Shown: piece after piece, positions 21,163 through 31,790 of the stretch
How positions within the stretch are numbered: the stretch's first letter is position 1
How the letters are laid out: each line of letters opens with the position of its first letter
DNA from: Diaporthe sp. PMI_573
Taxonomy: Eukaryota > Ascomycota > Sordariomycetes > Diaporthales > Diaporthaceae
Reading direction: 5' to 3'
NCBI GenBank assembly: GCA_021399435.1
Contig: JAJTUP010000050.1
Location: 405,168 to 469,167 of the forward strand
Length of the DNA: 64,000 bases
The notes under the pieces: generated by a model
Database searches by the model: none
What the model saw: the letters and a program-made list of their open reading frames with translations, nothing else
Told to the model about the DNA's origin: nothing
Made by a program: the position numbers and the translations under genes

Positions 21163-21970
21163 TCTTACAGGGGTACTCGGCGGGTGTGTTGCAACACTAA
21201 TTTTCTCAGGTTTCTCGTTTCGTCAGCCCGCTTCTTCTTTTGCATCTCATGCGAACCAATTATGTGCGATGCAATTTGACAACAGGTATGCTGAAGTAGG
21301 AAAACCTACAGTTGAGAGTATATAGAATATAATCTGAACCTAGCCCAACAGACACAACCTCGTGCTACTGTATGCAGGCCTCAACTATCGAGAATAAGGT
21401 GTTCCGTCAGACAATTGCAGATCGGAAGAATAAACGCTATTACAACCGGCCATGTTCCCATCAGCGTCCACCGGGTCAGTCAACTCTTCAGACTTGTACT
21501 CGTCAGACCCTTCATTCATATCAGAACTAATGCCACCCGATTGACAACCTTGGTCTTCGTCCCTATTCCAATGTCGATGTGACGATCACTGGTTCCTAAG
21601 TCCTCTAAACCTGTAGATCAGGGTTTATATTCAGGATACGCAGCAAGGCGGTAGATTAAGCAATGGGGTTCTGACAATGATCACAGCTAGTAAAAGCTAT
21701 TCGTAAATGAATACTTAGATTAACTGCTGAAGAGCTTCCAGGAATTCTCCTGCCGTGCAAACACCGCAGCATGCGATTCATCTCCACTTCGTATTTACGG
21801 CCTGGGCATTCTAATACCTCAACAGGCGTTTTGTTCACATAGTAATGCAAGATCAGACGTAAGAATTATCCTATCAAAGTATTGTATTGTGGTACGTAGG
21901 GAGCAGAGATTAAACTAATCTTCAACGCCTAACCTTGTCTTGTCTCACTGAAAGGACCGCTTTTCGTAAG
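21163..21970. other. AT-rich interval, one weak ORF at 21656-21850 (-)
   Basis: The short minus frame (65 codons) contains VEVLECPGRKYEVEMNRMLR and could be one exon of a gene, but nothing else in the interval supports it. Confidence 0.3.
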
Positions 21971-22186
21971 TTACTTCTTCTGCATCTTGTAATCCCACGC
22001 GATCCGTTCCTCCACGTTTCGCAGTGTCAACTCAGGCCAATGGGCGCAGGCCGAGCAGTTCTCATTGCGTGCTTGTATCTCTGTCCAACTGCAAGGGCAG
22101 TGATGGTGAGTGCTCCCTATGCATGGATCATAACAGTATGTGTTGTGCCCGCAACGGCTGTTGTTGGTAATCATGAGCAAGCACAT
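21971..22186 (-). CDS. Small cysteine-rich protein with CGHNTYCYDPC motif
   Basis: From ATG 22186 this gives 71 aa. After residue 12 it reads CGHNTYCYDPC, HHCPCSW and CSACAHWPELTLRNVEERIA. The Cys/His pattern suggests metal binding. There is no signal peptide, so an intracellular protein is likely. I have no functional assignment. The N-terminus is uncertain because an upstream exon is possible. Confidence 0.5.
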   Translation of the reverse strand: MCLLMITNNSRCGHNTYCYDPCIGSTHHHCPCSWTEIQARNENCSACAHWPELTLRNVEERIAWDYKMQKK

Positions 22187-22288
22187 GGCCTTAATCAAGG
22201 ATGGCGTTAGAAGCCTCACCGATAAAGCAGGTAATGACCACTAGGGGTATCCGGGTATACAAAGAAACAACAACGATACATTACCCCC

Positions 22289-22567
22289 TTATCCACGCGG
22301 ATTTAAATTTCCACTATAGGACGGCTCAGGGGTTGCTGGTAAGGTTTTGTTCAAAATATTATGGCCCGGGGCTGGGACCTGGGACTTGCCGTTATGTTGG
22401 CTATTCTTGTTCAGTCTATACAAGTATATTTGTTTTATTATACCCGTGGCAATTGCAATTAAAAAGATTGACCCGATAATGATTAAGACTATCGTGGTTG
22501 ATAAGTTGCTGTTCTTGGTCTTGTGGTATGTTGTCGATTTCCTTGAAACAAAAGTGGAAAGACCCAT
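22289..22567 (-). CDS. Small single-pass membrane protein, 92 aa
   Basis: From ATG 22567. Residues about 24-44 form one hydrophobic segment (TTIVLIIIGSIFLIAIATGI), followed by Lys/Arg/Tyr-rich sequence and a Pro-rich C-terminus. Positive charge flanks both sides. No known domain. It lies about 100 bp upstream of the cysteine-rich ORF on the same strand. Confidence 0.45.
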   Translation of the reverse strand: MGLSTFVSRKSTTYHKTKNSNLSTTIVLIIIGSIFLIAIATGIIKQIYLYRLNKNSQHNGKSQVPAPGHNILNKTLPATPEPSYSGNLNPRG

Positions 22568-23074
22568 GCTTTGAAAGTGTCATGGAAGGATATATACGTG
22601 TGTGTATGTGTGTGTTAAGCTGATGGTGACTTGGGTCTATATAGGTAGGTCAGTACAGTATACGAATTTTATCATCCGGCAATAATGTGAAATTCAATTT
22701 CCATTTCTTGAGAATTTTGGTCCGTACTTTGATCACATTCGGCTGAGCATACGGTGGAAGGGAGTGGATTTATATGTACAAGGCTCGTCAACGACTAACC
22801 TTAAAGAAGTTTATAAAGTTTGAAAAATTAAAGGGGGAAGTGGGTGGGGGGCAATAGAATGCGGAATAGAACCAACCCCTGCCACCAAAATACATTTGAT
22901 TTCGAAGCACCGTAAATTTTCACTTTGTGGTTTCTGTAAGAAGGAGTTAAGAATTCTGTTCTAAGCTTCCAATAATAACATTCAAATTACCTCACTTGCC
23001 TTCTGTCTTACTATAACATTTCGCCTGTGGGACACTATGTTTTCTATATATACAACCCGACGACCAACGCCGGC
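22568..23074. other. AT-rich intergenic sequence
   Basis: No coding signal. The stretch is AT-rich with short GT runs near 22600 and a polypurine patch near 22830 (aaagggggaagtgggtgggg). Confidence 0.45.
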
Positions 23075-23135
23075 GTCGCGTTCCAGCCGCATGACCAAGT
23101 CTGAGTTCTTTGTTGCCTTTAAGGCAGTCGTCCAG
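23075..23135 (+). pseudogene. Short pogo transposase remnant
   Basis: About 60 bp reads SRMTKSEFFVAFKAV, matching residues 343-357 (HITKSEFFIAFKAA) of the intact transposase at 10918. The flanks do not continue the match, so only a sliver of a related element remains. Confidence 0.7.
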
Positions 23136-23334
23136 CTCTCCGCCCTGGTATCCCTTTTTGTTATAAAAAGTCTTGATTATCATCTTGGCCCAAATCTCCT
23201 CGCATATCACAAGCCCCCTCCCCTTTAACATGGGTTTCGCTGCTAAATGTATACTGTTCCTTGCCTTATCATAGATTTGCACTGTTTAACTACATTGATT
23301 CCGATAGATATGATCGTTTTGCGTAGCGATGTGA

Positions 23335-23580
23335 TTGATGTTTGTGCAGAGAGCGTACAACCAGGAACGCAGAAGCAGGCTATCGAATGATGATGGTACC
23401 TCCAGTCCGACGGCTATATGCCAGGCAGCCCAGACACTGTGTAAGCGAGAGTCATCTGGATCGAATGTATGTATGCAGGGATCTGGTTGCGAAGTCTTCC
23501 ACTCCTCGTTCCAATTGTTGAAAGGCTCCGGCAGCCAATGACGGACAAAGCGGGAAGCCAGCTCCTCGCACTTTACTGAA
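23335..23580 (-). pseudogene. Ulp1 protease relic
   Basis: On the minus strand one frame reads CEELASRFVRHWLPEPFNNW, then WHIAVGLEVPSSFDSLLLRS. This follows the order of the fusion protein's Ulp1 region (LQLARRFVTNRLPDPYNDWD ... AAGIDAPSSIDSKLYRLFL) with clear divergence. The stretch holding the catalytic Gln and Cys is replaced by unrelated residues, and no upstream sirtuin is present. A neighbouring frame at 23590-23640 (FTCVKVKLELSSAVI) may be the strand preceding the catalytic His. Confidence 0.65.
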
Positions 23581-23599
23581 TTGTATTTTGATCACCGCG

Positions 23600-24100
23600 G
23601 AAGATAATTCCAGCTTAACTTTAACGCAGGTAAATGGCGCCTCGTGCAAAACCTCGTTTCGTCTTGTAAGCATAACCTAGTACAAGCCCCGTGGCGGAGC
23701 CATAGAACTCCTTTGGTAAACTTTATAACGTCATCGTTTACATTCAACAGAGTGTTTGGCGCAGCCGAAAGTTTCTCGCTATCAGGCACAATTATAAACT
23801 GGCGCAAGACAATAACACAAGATGGAGCTCATGGTATGCCATTTTGAGGGCGGCATCGAATCTCAGAGATGCAACTGACGGCTACTTTCACAAATGGGTG
23901 GACGCGGATTGCGCCGAATTTGAAGTAATACGAAAGATACGCCTTGGAAGCAACGTACCTGGAAAGAAGGAAGAGGCGTAACCAGGACAATCACCTCCGA
24001 AGGTGACGAAGACGGCGCTGTAGCGGGGATTGTCGCCGAACTGTGTGCTAACGAAGTTCAGTGGGCATGCGAATCCAACACATGATCAAGTACCGATACG
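23600..24100. other. Degraded sequence between relics
   Basis: Short frames with stops on both strands; no supported gene. Probably the upstream part of the Ulp1 relic and the start of the following pseudogene. Confidence 0.35.
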
Positions 24101-24109
24101 TGCCATTTA

Positions 24110-25075
24110 CAATGGGAAAAGCACGATATAATAGGAACGCCAAGTGTGGCGACTGTTTGAATTTTTCAAGGAGGCAGATAGAAAGATAGGGGAGGATTTC
24201 AAGGTCGAGAGGGATGAGTACACCAAGAAGTTCTTCCACAGAGTTCGCTTCTTTTCCGGACAACTGCTGGAGCAGCGGTGGATGCAGAAGCACACCTTCA
24301 GCCGCGTGCTTTTCGATCGACCGACGTCCATTGGTACGATCATTGGCAACGCAACTATGGACATAACGTCTTGGGTGTGACGGAGGACGAGAAGGTGCAC
24401 ATTAAGGATAAGGATGGGAGCTTTATCTAGGACGTCTACCCGCAGATGATTGTAGCCCACTCTACTCTCATACGCTGCCCTGAATGGCTTGAAGAGTTGT
24501 CAAGCTGTTGCTTGACACCAGCAAGACATATGCGGATCCTCGATCTCGTCACTGCGAGGCCGACCATCGATGCGAGTACTTTGATTTAATTGGTGGCACT
24601 AGCACTTGGGGGGTATAAACTGTCGTCATCCTATCTGGTTTTTCTGCTAATAAGCAATCCTACGTGACGACTACTTCGGCAAAGGAGCAGTAACTGTTGT
24701 TTCTGAGATCAATCTGACTAATCACCCTCACTATGCAGCCTATCTCGCCTCCCTCGCAAACACCGGCCTAGTCCGCCTAGGTCACCACGTCTCGCAGCTC
24801 CGGGTGCTCTTCAAATTTGGCCTTGCGGGGAAAGAGCTGCGGCATCCTGACAAGCTGCTGGTGTCGTTTGATATAGACCCGACGGTCGTCGTGCCGGAGT
24901 CTGATTTGCTTCACGAAGACGTGGAAGACTGGGCCACGCGGATGCAACAAACAGGCTGGTTTCAGCTTGAATGCAAGGGCGTCCTCAGCCCGTCTTTCTA
25001 GCTTGAGCTCGACCTGCCGCCGGAGGACGCCAGTGCACAAGTGCCGCTGTACATCAACGTCGTAATGTGAATATC
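24110..25075 (+). pseudogene. Decayed gene of unknown family
   Basis: Successive plus frames keep protein-like blocks: FFKEADRKIGEDFKVERDEY and RVRFFSGQLLEQRWMQKHTF (24144-24300), then VHIKDKDGSFI-stop-DVYPQMIVAHSTLI (24390-24470), then YAAYLASLANTGLVRLGHHV, KLLVSFDIDPTVVVPESDLL and FQLECKGVLSPSF-stop-LELDLPPEDA (24735-25070). Stops and frame changes separate them. The blocks sound like one large protein, but I could not name it. Confidence 0.5.
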
Positions 25076-25132
25076 GCAAACTTCTGACAAGTAATGTAAG
25101 AGGACCAAGGAACATCAGACAGAGACACATTC

Positions 25133-25366
25133 ATGGAGAACTCGACAGAAGACAAGCCGAAACCATCCGAGGTCTTCACCGAAGCTTCTGCATTTGCCGA
25201 GGAGTGTGATGCAATCATCTCCCGCCGTTGCGGCGACCCCAACGTTCTGCCTTATCTCAATGCTCGCCTCTCTGTCACAGAGGAATCTTTTGCGGTCTTT
25301 GTAGAATATGAATACGATGGCCTTGGGGAGCAGGCCGCCGTGATAAATACTGTTCAGGCGGAATAG
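25133..25366 (+). pseudogene. Open fragment between the two ruined genes
   Basis: 77 codons, Glu-rich (KPSEVFTEASAFAEECDAII, FAVFVEYEYDGLGEQ). Probably continues the decayed gene before it. No family recognised. Confidence 0.3.
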
Positions 25367-25609
25367 TTCTTGCTCACATTCACGCCCGAGGACACACTGC
25401 AGGCTAGAATCAGGCTTATCTTGAGTATATACAATGCAATAACGCTGGCATGCATTTATTCTGGGACATGGGTCTGATCTATGAACCGTTGCGGCCCCCT
25501 CGACTCTATTGCTAGGAAACGGTACAGAAAGGAAATGCTGCGCAGAGATTGTCCTAGGCATCACGTGGTAGAGTCAAATATCTCTCCAAAGCTGGACAAA
25601 ACACACTCA

Positions 25610-26844
25610 AGACCCATGTCTTCAAAAGTCGCAATATTGAACTGTCACAAACCGAGAGACAAATCTACGACTACGTCTATACTCGAGCGAAGAGGACTTT
25701 CCAGGAAAACGTTCAGGCAGGCACTGTCATGAAAGCCTTCACCACCATATTCGCGCAGCTCCTGCGACTGAGGCAGACATGCTGTCACCCGACCCTTGTC
25801 AGAAACCAGGACATTGTGGCAGAGGAAGAGGAGGCCGGAGCCGCGGCTGATGCTGCGGCGGTCTTGCTGACGACATGGATCTCTCGGCTCTGATCGAGCG
25901 GTTCACAGCTGATACCGATGACGAGAAGGACGCAAATGCATTCGGGGCGCATGTGCTCAAGCAGATCCGAGATGAGGCGACCAATGAGTGCCCTATCTGT
26001 TGTGAGGAACCAATGATTGACCAAACGGTCACGGGCTGCTGGCACTCTGCATGCAAAAAGTGTCTCCTAGACTACATCAATCACCAGACAGACCACCACG
26101 AAGTACCCAAGTGTTTCAACTGTCGGGAGGTGATTAATTCTCGGGACCTTTTCGAAGTTGTGCGCCAGGACGACGACCCGGAGCTCAAGTCTGAGCAAGC
26201 CACACCGCGCATAAGCCTCCAGCGTCTCGGTGTCAATGCCTCCTCGGCCAAGGTGGTCGCCCTAATCAAGCACCTCCGAGCCCTGCGCAGGGAGAGCCCC
26301 GAGATGAAGTCGGTCGTCTTCAGCCAGTTCACATCCTTCATGACGCTCATCGAGCCAGCGCTGGAGAAGGCCAACATGCAGTTCCTCCGCCTGGACGGGT
26401 CGATGGCGCAAAAGGCCCGCGCGGCGGTGCTGGACAAGTTCCGGGACAGCAAGAAGTTCACGGTGCTGCTCCTCAGTCTCAAGGCGGGCGGCGTCGGCCT
26501 GAACCTGACGAGCGCCAAGAGGGTGTTCATGATGGACCCGTGGTGGAGCTTCGCGGTCGAGGCGCAGGCCATCGACCGGGTGCACCGGATGGGGCAGGAG
26601 GACGAGGTCAATGTGTACCGGTTCATCGTGAAGGACAGTGTTGAGGAGAGGATGTTGAAGGTGCAGGAGAGGAAGAAGTTCATGTGAGTGTGGACCCCCC
26701 CCCCCCCAAAAAAAAAATCAGTCCGGGCGATTCACTTCGGTGTTGCTGACTCAATTTATCTGCAGTGCTACGTCTCTGGGAATGATGAACGACGAGGAAA
26801 AGAAGACGCAGCGGATCGAGGACATCAAGGAGCTTCTGAGCTAA
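25610..26844 (+). pseudogene. RAD5-type SNF2 helicase, 3' part only, frameshifted
   Basis: A frame from about 25640 reads IELSQTERQIYDYVYTRAKR and LLRLRQTCCHPTLVRNQDIV. At about 25862 one base appears to be missing. The next frame (25875-26683) gives a C3HC4 RING finger (CPICCEEP ... CFNCREV), then helicase motifs IV-VI (VVFSQFTSFM, LRLDGSMAQKARA, LLLSLKAGGVGLNLT, AQAIDRVHRMGQ). A final exon follows an 82-nt intron (26684-26765) and ends ...IEDIKELLS at 26844. The order matches Rad5 (error-free post-replication repair). The ATP-binding DEAH lobe and HIRAN domain are absent. Confidence 0.85.
26694..26719. repeat. Poly-C then poly-A homopolymer run inside the RAD5 intron
   Basis: About 16 C followed by about 10 A directly after the donor site gtgagtgtgga. 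Homopolymers like this are prone to slippage and to sequencing error. Confidence 0.9.
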
Positions 26845-27228
26845 ATATGGGAGCAAGCATTTCTGGCGACATTTTGGGCAGAGGCGCTGTCACGAACTCA
26901 TTGCTTGGAGTCCGGTGGTTGATTAACGAATATCTCGAAGAGGAGGCTCCTTATAGCATCCGCGAATATACTTGCTCCACATCCGTAACTATCAGCGGTG
27001 GGCGACATAGAGGAATGTATTGTGCAACGGTAAATATGAACTTGACTCCCTCTTCACCGTGCTGCAACTCTCCGACGCTTTTGTGCGTGTTCGCCTGGTG
27101 AGTGTCACCCGGTATCTTGCTCGTCACTGGATATTTTCCCATGATTTCATGCGGTGGCTGACATGTAGACATGTTCTAGGATGAAAAGACGCAATGCTGA
27201 TTATTATCACTACCGCCCCCCAAGTATC
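26845..27228. other. Gap between RAD5 ruin and scytalone dehydratase
   Basis: No supported gene. The two genes face each other, so this holds their 3' ends. Confidence 0.5.
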
Positions 27229-28028
27229 TTACACGGAAACAGCAGCCTGCAGCTCCCTGACCTCCTCAGAGACAGCGCCCTTCCCCTCGGTCTTGGCCGG
27301 CTCCGCCTCCTCGCCAAAGTTGTCCCTCCCGTCGGCAAAGACCTTCTCAAAGTCGTACTCGCTCCAGCGGATGTCCGGGTTGAGCCCCGCAAACTTCCAG
27401 ACGCCCTCGACCTTGCGGTACCAGTGCATGTTGTAGCTGTGGGCGTGGCCCTTGACCTTGACCTCCTTGAGGCTCGCGTCGGTGTAGACCTGGTGGGGCA
27501 CGCGCAGCTGGTGGTGGCCGATGACCTCGGTGTCCGAGACCTTCTCCCAGCGGGACCCGCCGACAAAGTGCTGCGTGCGCAGGAGCGGGTTGCCCAGCAC
27601 GGCGTTGTCCGAGATCATGGCTATGAACTCCTCGGCTGGCATCGCAGGCCACATCTTGTCGAGGAAGGAGCGGTAGTCGATCTGTTTTTGGGGGTTGGTC
27701 CATCTCGTTAGCGAGCCAGTGAGAGAGGGGGGTGGCTTTGCTTGGCTACACGGGGGATCTGCGTGTGGCGGGCGGGTGGATCGACTGGGCTTGTGTGCGT
27801 GGGTGTGCGTGCTGGCTTACACGGAGGGTCGGGGCGATGCATCTGCTCAGCCGCTTCCAGTCTTTGGAGTCATAGCTGTCTGCCCACTCGAACAAGGCAG
27901 CGTTGAGGCCGAGGTAGTCTGATGATCAAGGTCGTCAGTCAATTATCGTCCAAAAAGATCAAAGCATGCTTGGGCTTTGACATGCCTGAGAAAGTGATCT
28001 CATCTGAGGATGCCGAGTTGGAACCCAT
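27229..28028 (-). CDS. SCD1: Scytalone dehydratase (DHN-melanin biosynthesis)
   Basis: Exons 28028-27986, 27918-27821 and 27681-27229 give 197 aa. The enzyme dehydrates scytalone and vermelone in the dihydroxynaphthalene-melanin pathway. Family blocks are complete: [94 protein letters not shown] and [17 protein letters not shown]. The active-site Tyr and Asp of [10 protein letters not shown], the Tyr of DYRSF and the two His (QHF, GHAH) are present. The first intron (27985-27919) has a GC donor; the second (27820-27682) is a normal GT-AG intron of 139 nt. The gene looks intact although its neighbours are ruins. No other melanin gene is in the window. Confidence 0.95.
27919..27985 (-). other. 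GC-AG intron in scytalone dehydratase
   Basis: Exon 1 ends TTCTCAG and the intron starts GCATGTC, ending ATCATCAG. Only this junction joins ITFS to DYLGLN as in the family. Confidence 0.85.
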
Positions 28029-28357
28029 GGTGAAGGATATCTGTTTGCGCGGGTGTAAATCGATTCGGACTGAAGAGGTATGGTATGTGTGTGTTAAAGG
28101 TAAGCTTTTCGACAATCACAAATGCGTGAGCAGCCAACACCCCTTCCACCACCCCACCGAGATCGAAAGGGGACGGAGATCTGGCATTTATGAATCTCAC
28201 AAGCCCTCTACGCCACCATCGGTGTGAGGGTGGTCCGACACGACACAACCACACCGGTGCCCCCCTGTTCCGGCCGTGGGCCGGACGTCCGGAGGTGGTT
28301 GGGGAAATGCGCGTTGGCAGCGCCGAAGCCCCTGAGCCACTAGGCCGCACCCCCTTC

Positions 28358-28525
28358 GCTTGTCACTTGCATGCTCCCGTCCTAACCGCGTGCATCCATT
28401 CCCTTGCGCAGGATCAGATGGTAGGATTTGGCTGCGTTGGCGGGGTTATGTGTGCTGCGTACTTCCACTGATTGCATGAAGGGTACAGTAGTCTTTATTG
28501 GCACGACCGGGACTGGCTGTACTTT
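28358..28525 (+). repeat. Diverged direct repeat, copy 1
   Basis: It shares 'cacttgca', 'aggattt', 'ttggcggggtt', 'cacttccactg' and 'agtctttat' in the same order as 28693-28840. Many differences are C/T or G/A, as expected from RIP of a duplicated sequence. It is non-coding. Confidence 0.75.
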
Positions 28526-28692
28526 TGTGCTTGTGATTGTGATGAGTGTGATTTCTGATACATTGGGCCCCCCCAGCGTCCGAACACCCGCTCGGTCGCC
28601 AAGAGTGTCTGTTCCTCCGGGTTGTGTAGTTCGGCGCCGAGCGCTGTCTACTAGGTAAAACATGCTGTTAGACTTGGTTGACTTGAGGCCAT

Positions 28693-28840
28693 TGCTTATC
28701 ACTTGCAAATTCCCGTTTCACGCTCCAACCGCAGGACCCGTTGGCAGGATTTGTCTGTATTGGCGGGGTTGTATATGCTGCGCACTTCCACTGGCTATAT
28801 GAGCAGTACAGTAGTCTATATCGGGACAACCAGGACTGGG
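28693..28840 (+). repeat. Diverged direct repeat, copy 2
   Basis: Partner of 28358-28525, about 330 bp downstream in the same orientation, and the more AT-rich of the two. Confidence 0.75.
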
Positions 28841-29310
28841 TACACATCGTATTATAGCCAGTAATACAGCCACATTTTTAAAGGGTTGAAAGCGTCATTG
28901 TGGAACCTCTCTGGCTTGGGTATCTTCTTATCTTCTATCTGGCTATCCCATAGGAGGTTGTCCTATGGAAAGTTCTTCCAGAGCAGAGTATCACATAGGA
29001 GGACGAGTAGTTTATATGGTTTATTGGATAGAGACCTAAAGTAACTATCCACGCTGTCGTCATGTGTAGAGCACTTTGTATGAGCCACGTCGTGGGCCCT
29101 GGGTCTCCCACCGGGCGTGTCCCATCTTATAACCCATGAGGGCGGCGTAGGCTGCGATCAATCGTGCCTGGCGCAATTTGAAGGTAGTGGACCGAGATCC
29201 GGGTCCATTTTCCGGGGGGGATTCTGTTGTTCCGTAGTGAATGACCACAGTCCATGTCCGACTCTAAAACGGCCTCGCCACTATTGACCGCTGCCTCGTT
29301 GGTCCCGGAG

Positions 29311-29862
29311 TCAAACGCTGAAAACTGACAACGGTCGTGCCCAGGAAAGCTCCATGCATCGCATCATCATGGCTTCTGCTTGGGAGGGTATCCGTATGGG
29401 GATGTTTGAAATGCTGGATACTGCTTCGCTTTGACTGTTGTGTGACAGGTCAGTGCTTATACCTAGACTTCTATGGCTGCCTCCACGTCCTTTCCTTGGG
29501 GTGGGGGGACTGATTTCGGGGTTGCTCTGTGCTGGGGTGAGGATGGTTGTTGTATCGACGGGTCCGGAATTTTGACTTGTTCGGCTCCCTCTGGAGCCTT
29601 GTATGAGGCTGGGAAGACTGGCAGCAGGTACGCTGGCAACTCGTTTCAGTTCTATGCCCTGGGATGGTCTGATAGTTGTGATCGTGGTTGGGAGCACGGT
29701 GTTCTCGTTTCTTCTATTCCCTCCACGTCCTTTCCTTGGGCTCAACATGATGTTGGTCGGTTTAGCAACAGGATTGTCTTGTTCTTTATGTTGGGAGGTT
29801 GCTATTATACGTGTGAATATATTTGGTGTTTGCAAAATCTCAGGTTTTCCCAACTGTATCAA
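29311..29862 (-). CDS. Possible protein with two PRKGRGG motifs
   Basis: The minus frame is open for 183 codons with a basic, Ser/Thr/Pro-rich composition; SPRKGRGG and TPRKGRGG occur about 80 residues apart, encoded by a repeated 20-bp word (ctccacgtcctttccttggg on the plus strand at 29482 and 29723). It opens with TTG; the first ATG lies shortly before the first motif. An opposing plus frame of 249 codons (29473-30222) overlaps it. Either may be chance. Confidence 0.3.
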   Translation of the reverse strand: MIQLGKPEILQTPNIFTRIIATSQHKEQDNPVAKPTNIMLSPRKGRGGNRRNENTVLPTTITTIRPSQGIELKRVASVPAASLPSLIQGSRGSRTSQNSGPVDTTTILTPAQSNPEISPPTPRKGRGGSHRSLGISTDLSHNSQSEAVSSISNIPIRIPSQAEAMMMRCMELSWARPLSVFSV

Positions 29863-29929
29863 ACACTACCGCAGGTATCTTGGACAATAATTGACCCAGA
29901 TATTCTTTACTGGGAACTCTACTCGCCAA

Positions 29930-30222
29930 ATAAGTCGATCGTCTCCGTGGACCGCCTTCTCAGGCGTAGACGACAGAAGCGCGACGAACCTCAGGAAAGC
30001 CATGAAAACCAGGAATGCCAAGCCTCGATCTCAAGCGTCGAGGACATGTCGGAGCTCCTGCGGCAGCAGCAGCAGACGTACGGCTACTACGGCACGCAGC
30101 GAGTCGCGAGTAGTACCATTGTTCCGCAGCAGATGAAGAGCTTCCCAATTAGCTCTGAGCCTGTTGAGCTTCCTACCCCCAAGGACGAAACCTTGGAGAA
30201 GGAGCGTCGTGACGGCCACTAG
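29930..30222 (+). pseudogene. Cytoplasmic tail of a membrane protein, truncated
   Basis: The frame reads RLLRRRRQKRDEPQESHENQ, then SSVEDMSELLRQQQQTYGYY, STIVPQQMKSFPISSEPVEL and a charged end. The Arg-rich start followed by an acidic/Gln-rich tail is typical of the part following the single transmembrane helix in fungal WSC-like or mid-type membrane proteins, but no such helix or ectodomain precedes it in frame. Confidence 0.45.
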
Positions 30223-31790
30223 GCTCAGGTTGCCGTTGCAACACTGATTGTGTGTTCATGAAATTCGGTTTGTTTGCTTTTCAAGTTCTGGGAATCTGGA
30301 CGAGTAATGAAGACGAAGAGGGCGAGCGACAGCCTCTTGCTGTCGATACGGAACGATTTCCCTCTTGGCAGCCGGAGGTCTTCTGGTCACTTACCCAATG
30401 GTCGTCGATGACAGTAGCCCGTTGTCAGGACATATCCGGCGGTGGGAACAGCCTACAGCGACTTTCCCCTTCCGCCGAAGATCTTCCCATAGGGCGGTTT
30501 ACCGGAGCACAGCCTTCATTGGAGCAACTTCTCCTTGGACGCTTGGCTTCCGGTGTCTGCGTTGATCCCCTTGAAAGAAGGGCATCCGTAACGACGTGTG
30601 AGGATCAGATAGATACTCATTAATGAAGTGATGATTTGATTTCAATCCGCAAAATTGCAATGGCGAAGACAGCAGACCTCTTCAAGGCTTGTGAAAATGC
30701 CTGTTCTGGATGCTGCCCTCCAGAGGTCTTTCCTAGACTGCTGTGACTACAGCTCCCTTAGACAGAACAAGTGATAAATACGCCAGTGCTGCAGTCCTGG
30801 TGCACTCTTTTAAAATGTGAATCAGAGCTGAGCTTGTCAGGTAGTTCTCAAAGAAGTCCCAAAAAGAAAAACAGTATTTCTTGGCTCGAGAGACCGGGGT
30901 TCCAACTTTGGTTGTCTCCCGCGGTTTCTTCTCGATAAATGCTGTGCAACGTTTGAGTTGGAGACAGAGAAAGATTGACACCCAAATTTACTGATAGGCG
31001 TGGAATTGAATGACCCATAAAATGGATAAACAGAGGCTGTCTGCTGGCACTTGTACCAATGTGACAAACCATCGTAGGCAATGTTTACAAGACTTGGTCA
31101 GCATGCATCTGTAAAGTCCACAAAAGTTCCACAAAAACTATACGTAGCTGGAAAATCGACCATGTTCTGTACAAGGTCAGAAGAGAGAAGAGTGGTGCCT
31201 CAAGCCCTATATCACCTTCACCAACGTGGTGGCTCCCAAGGGAAAAGGTTTGCCTTTTACCGCTGGGGCATAGGTACACCATGAGCACCTTGCTGTAGCG
31301 CCAGCAAAGCCTAGCGCTTTAGCCCCACAAGATCTTGTGTTATTTTTAAGACAACGAATGCTATCTTGTGAGCTATTCCAGATTGTAAAGCACAGCCGTC
31401 TTCAGATGCTTCAAGATGGCTGAGCCTCCGTCAAAATCTAAGCACGATCGTCCCTCATTTATCGTCTGCTAGCTCTCATCCGCTCACACACTTTGTCAAC
31501 CTCAGAAATGACAGTGCCTAATTTTCAAACTCGCTGCGTACAACCTCAATCGACCTCGTGCATATCTAAATTCTACCTGGTCATCCCTCCGTAACCCTCG
31601 TAACAAATGCACACAGACGCTAGGGTCCAAAACCCCATGTGTACCTAGATATCACTCCTACAAAAAGCCACAGGTACGGTCTACTCCTTATATTTCATTA
31701 CTGACACGAGGACTCTGACAGCAACATATGCAGAGCAAACTCGCAAATGAGAGACCAGATTCCAGCACAAGAAAAGCCCAGCTCAGCAAA
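30223..31790. other. Interval without a convincing gene
   Basis: The best frame is 30252-30623 on the plus strand (123 codons, MKFGLFAFQVLGIWTSNEDE...), with no known motif. Other short frames at 30733-31288 overlap on both strands and are not supported. Confidence 0.4.

Larger units (their letters stand above)
28040..29310. other. Interval with a diverged direct repeat, no supported gene
   Basis: Besides the repeat pair listed separately, I see only AT-rich sequence and a GC-rich promoter-like patch near 28220-28330 upstream of the scytalone dehydratase start. Confidence 0.45.

Noticed and set aside
26081..26683. 200-codon minus ORF
   Set aside because: It is antisense to unmistakable RAD5 helicase motifs.
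27181..27711. 176-codon plus ORF
   Set aside because: It is antisense to the scytalone dehydratase exon.
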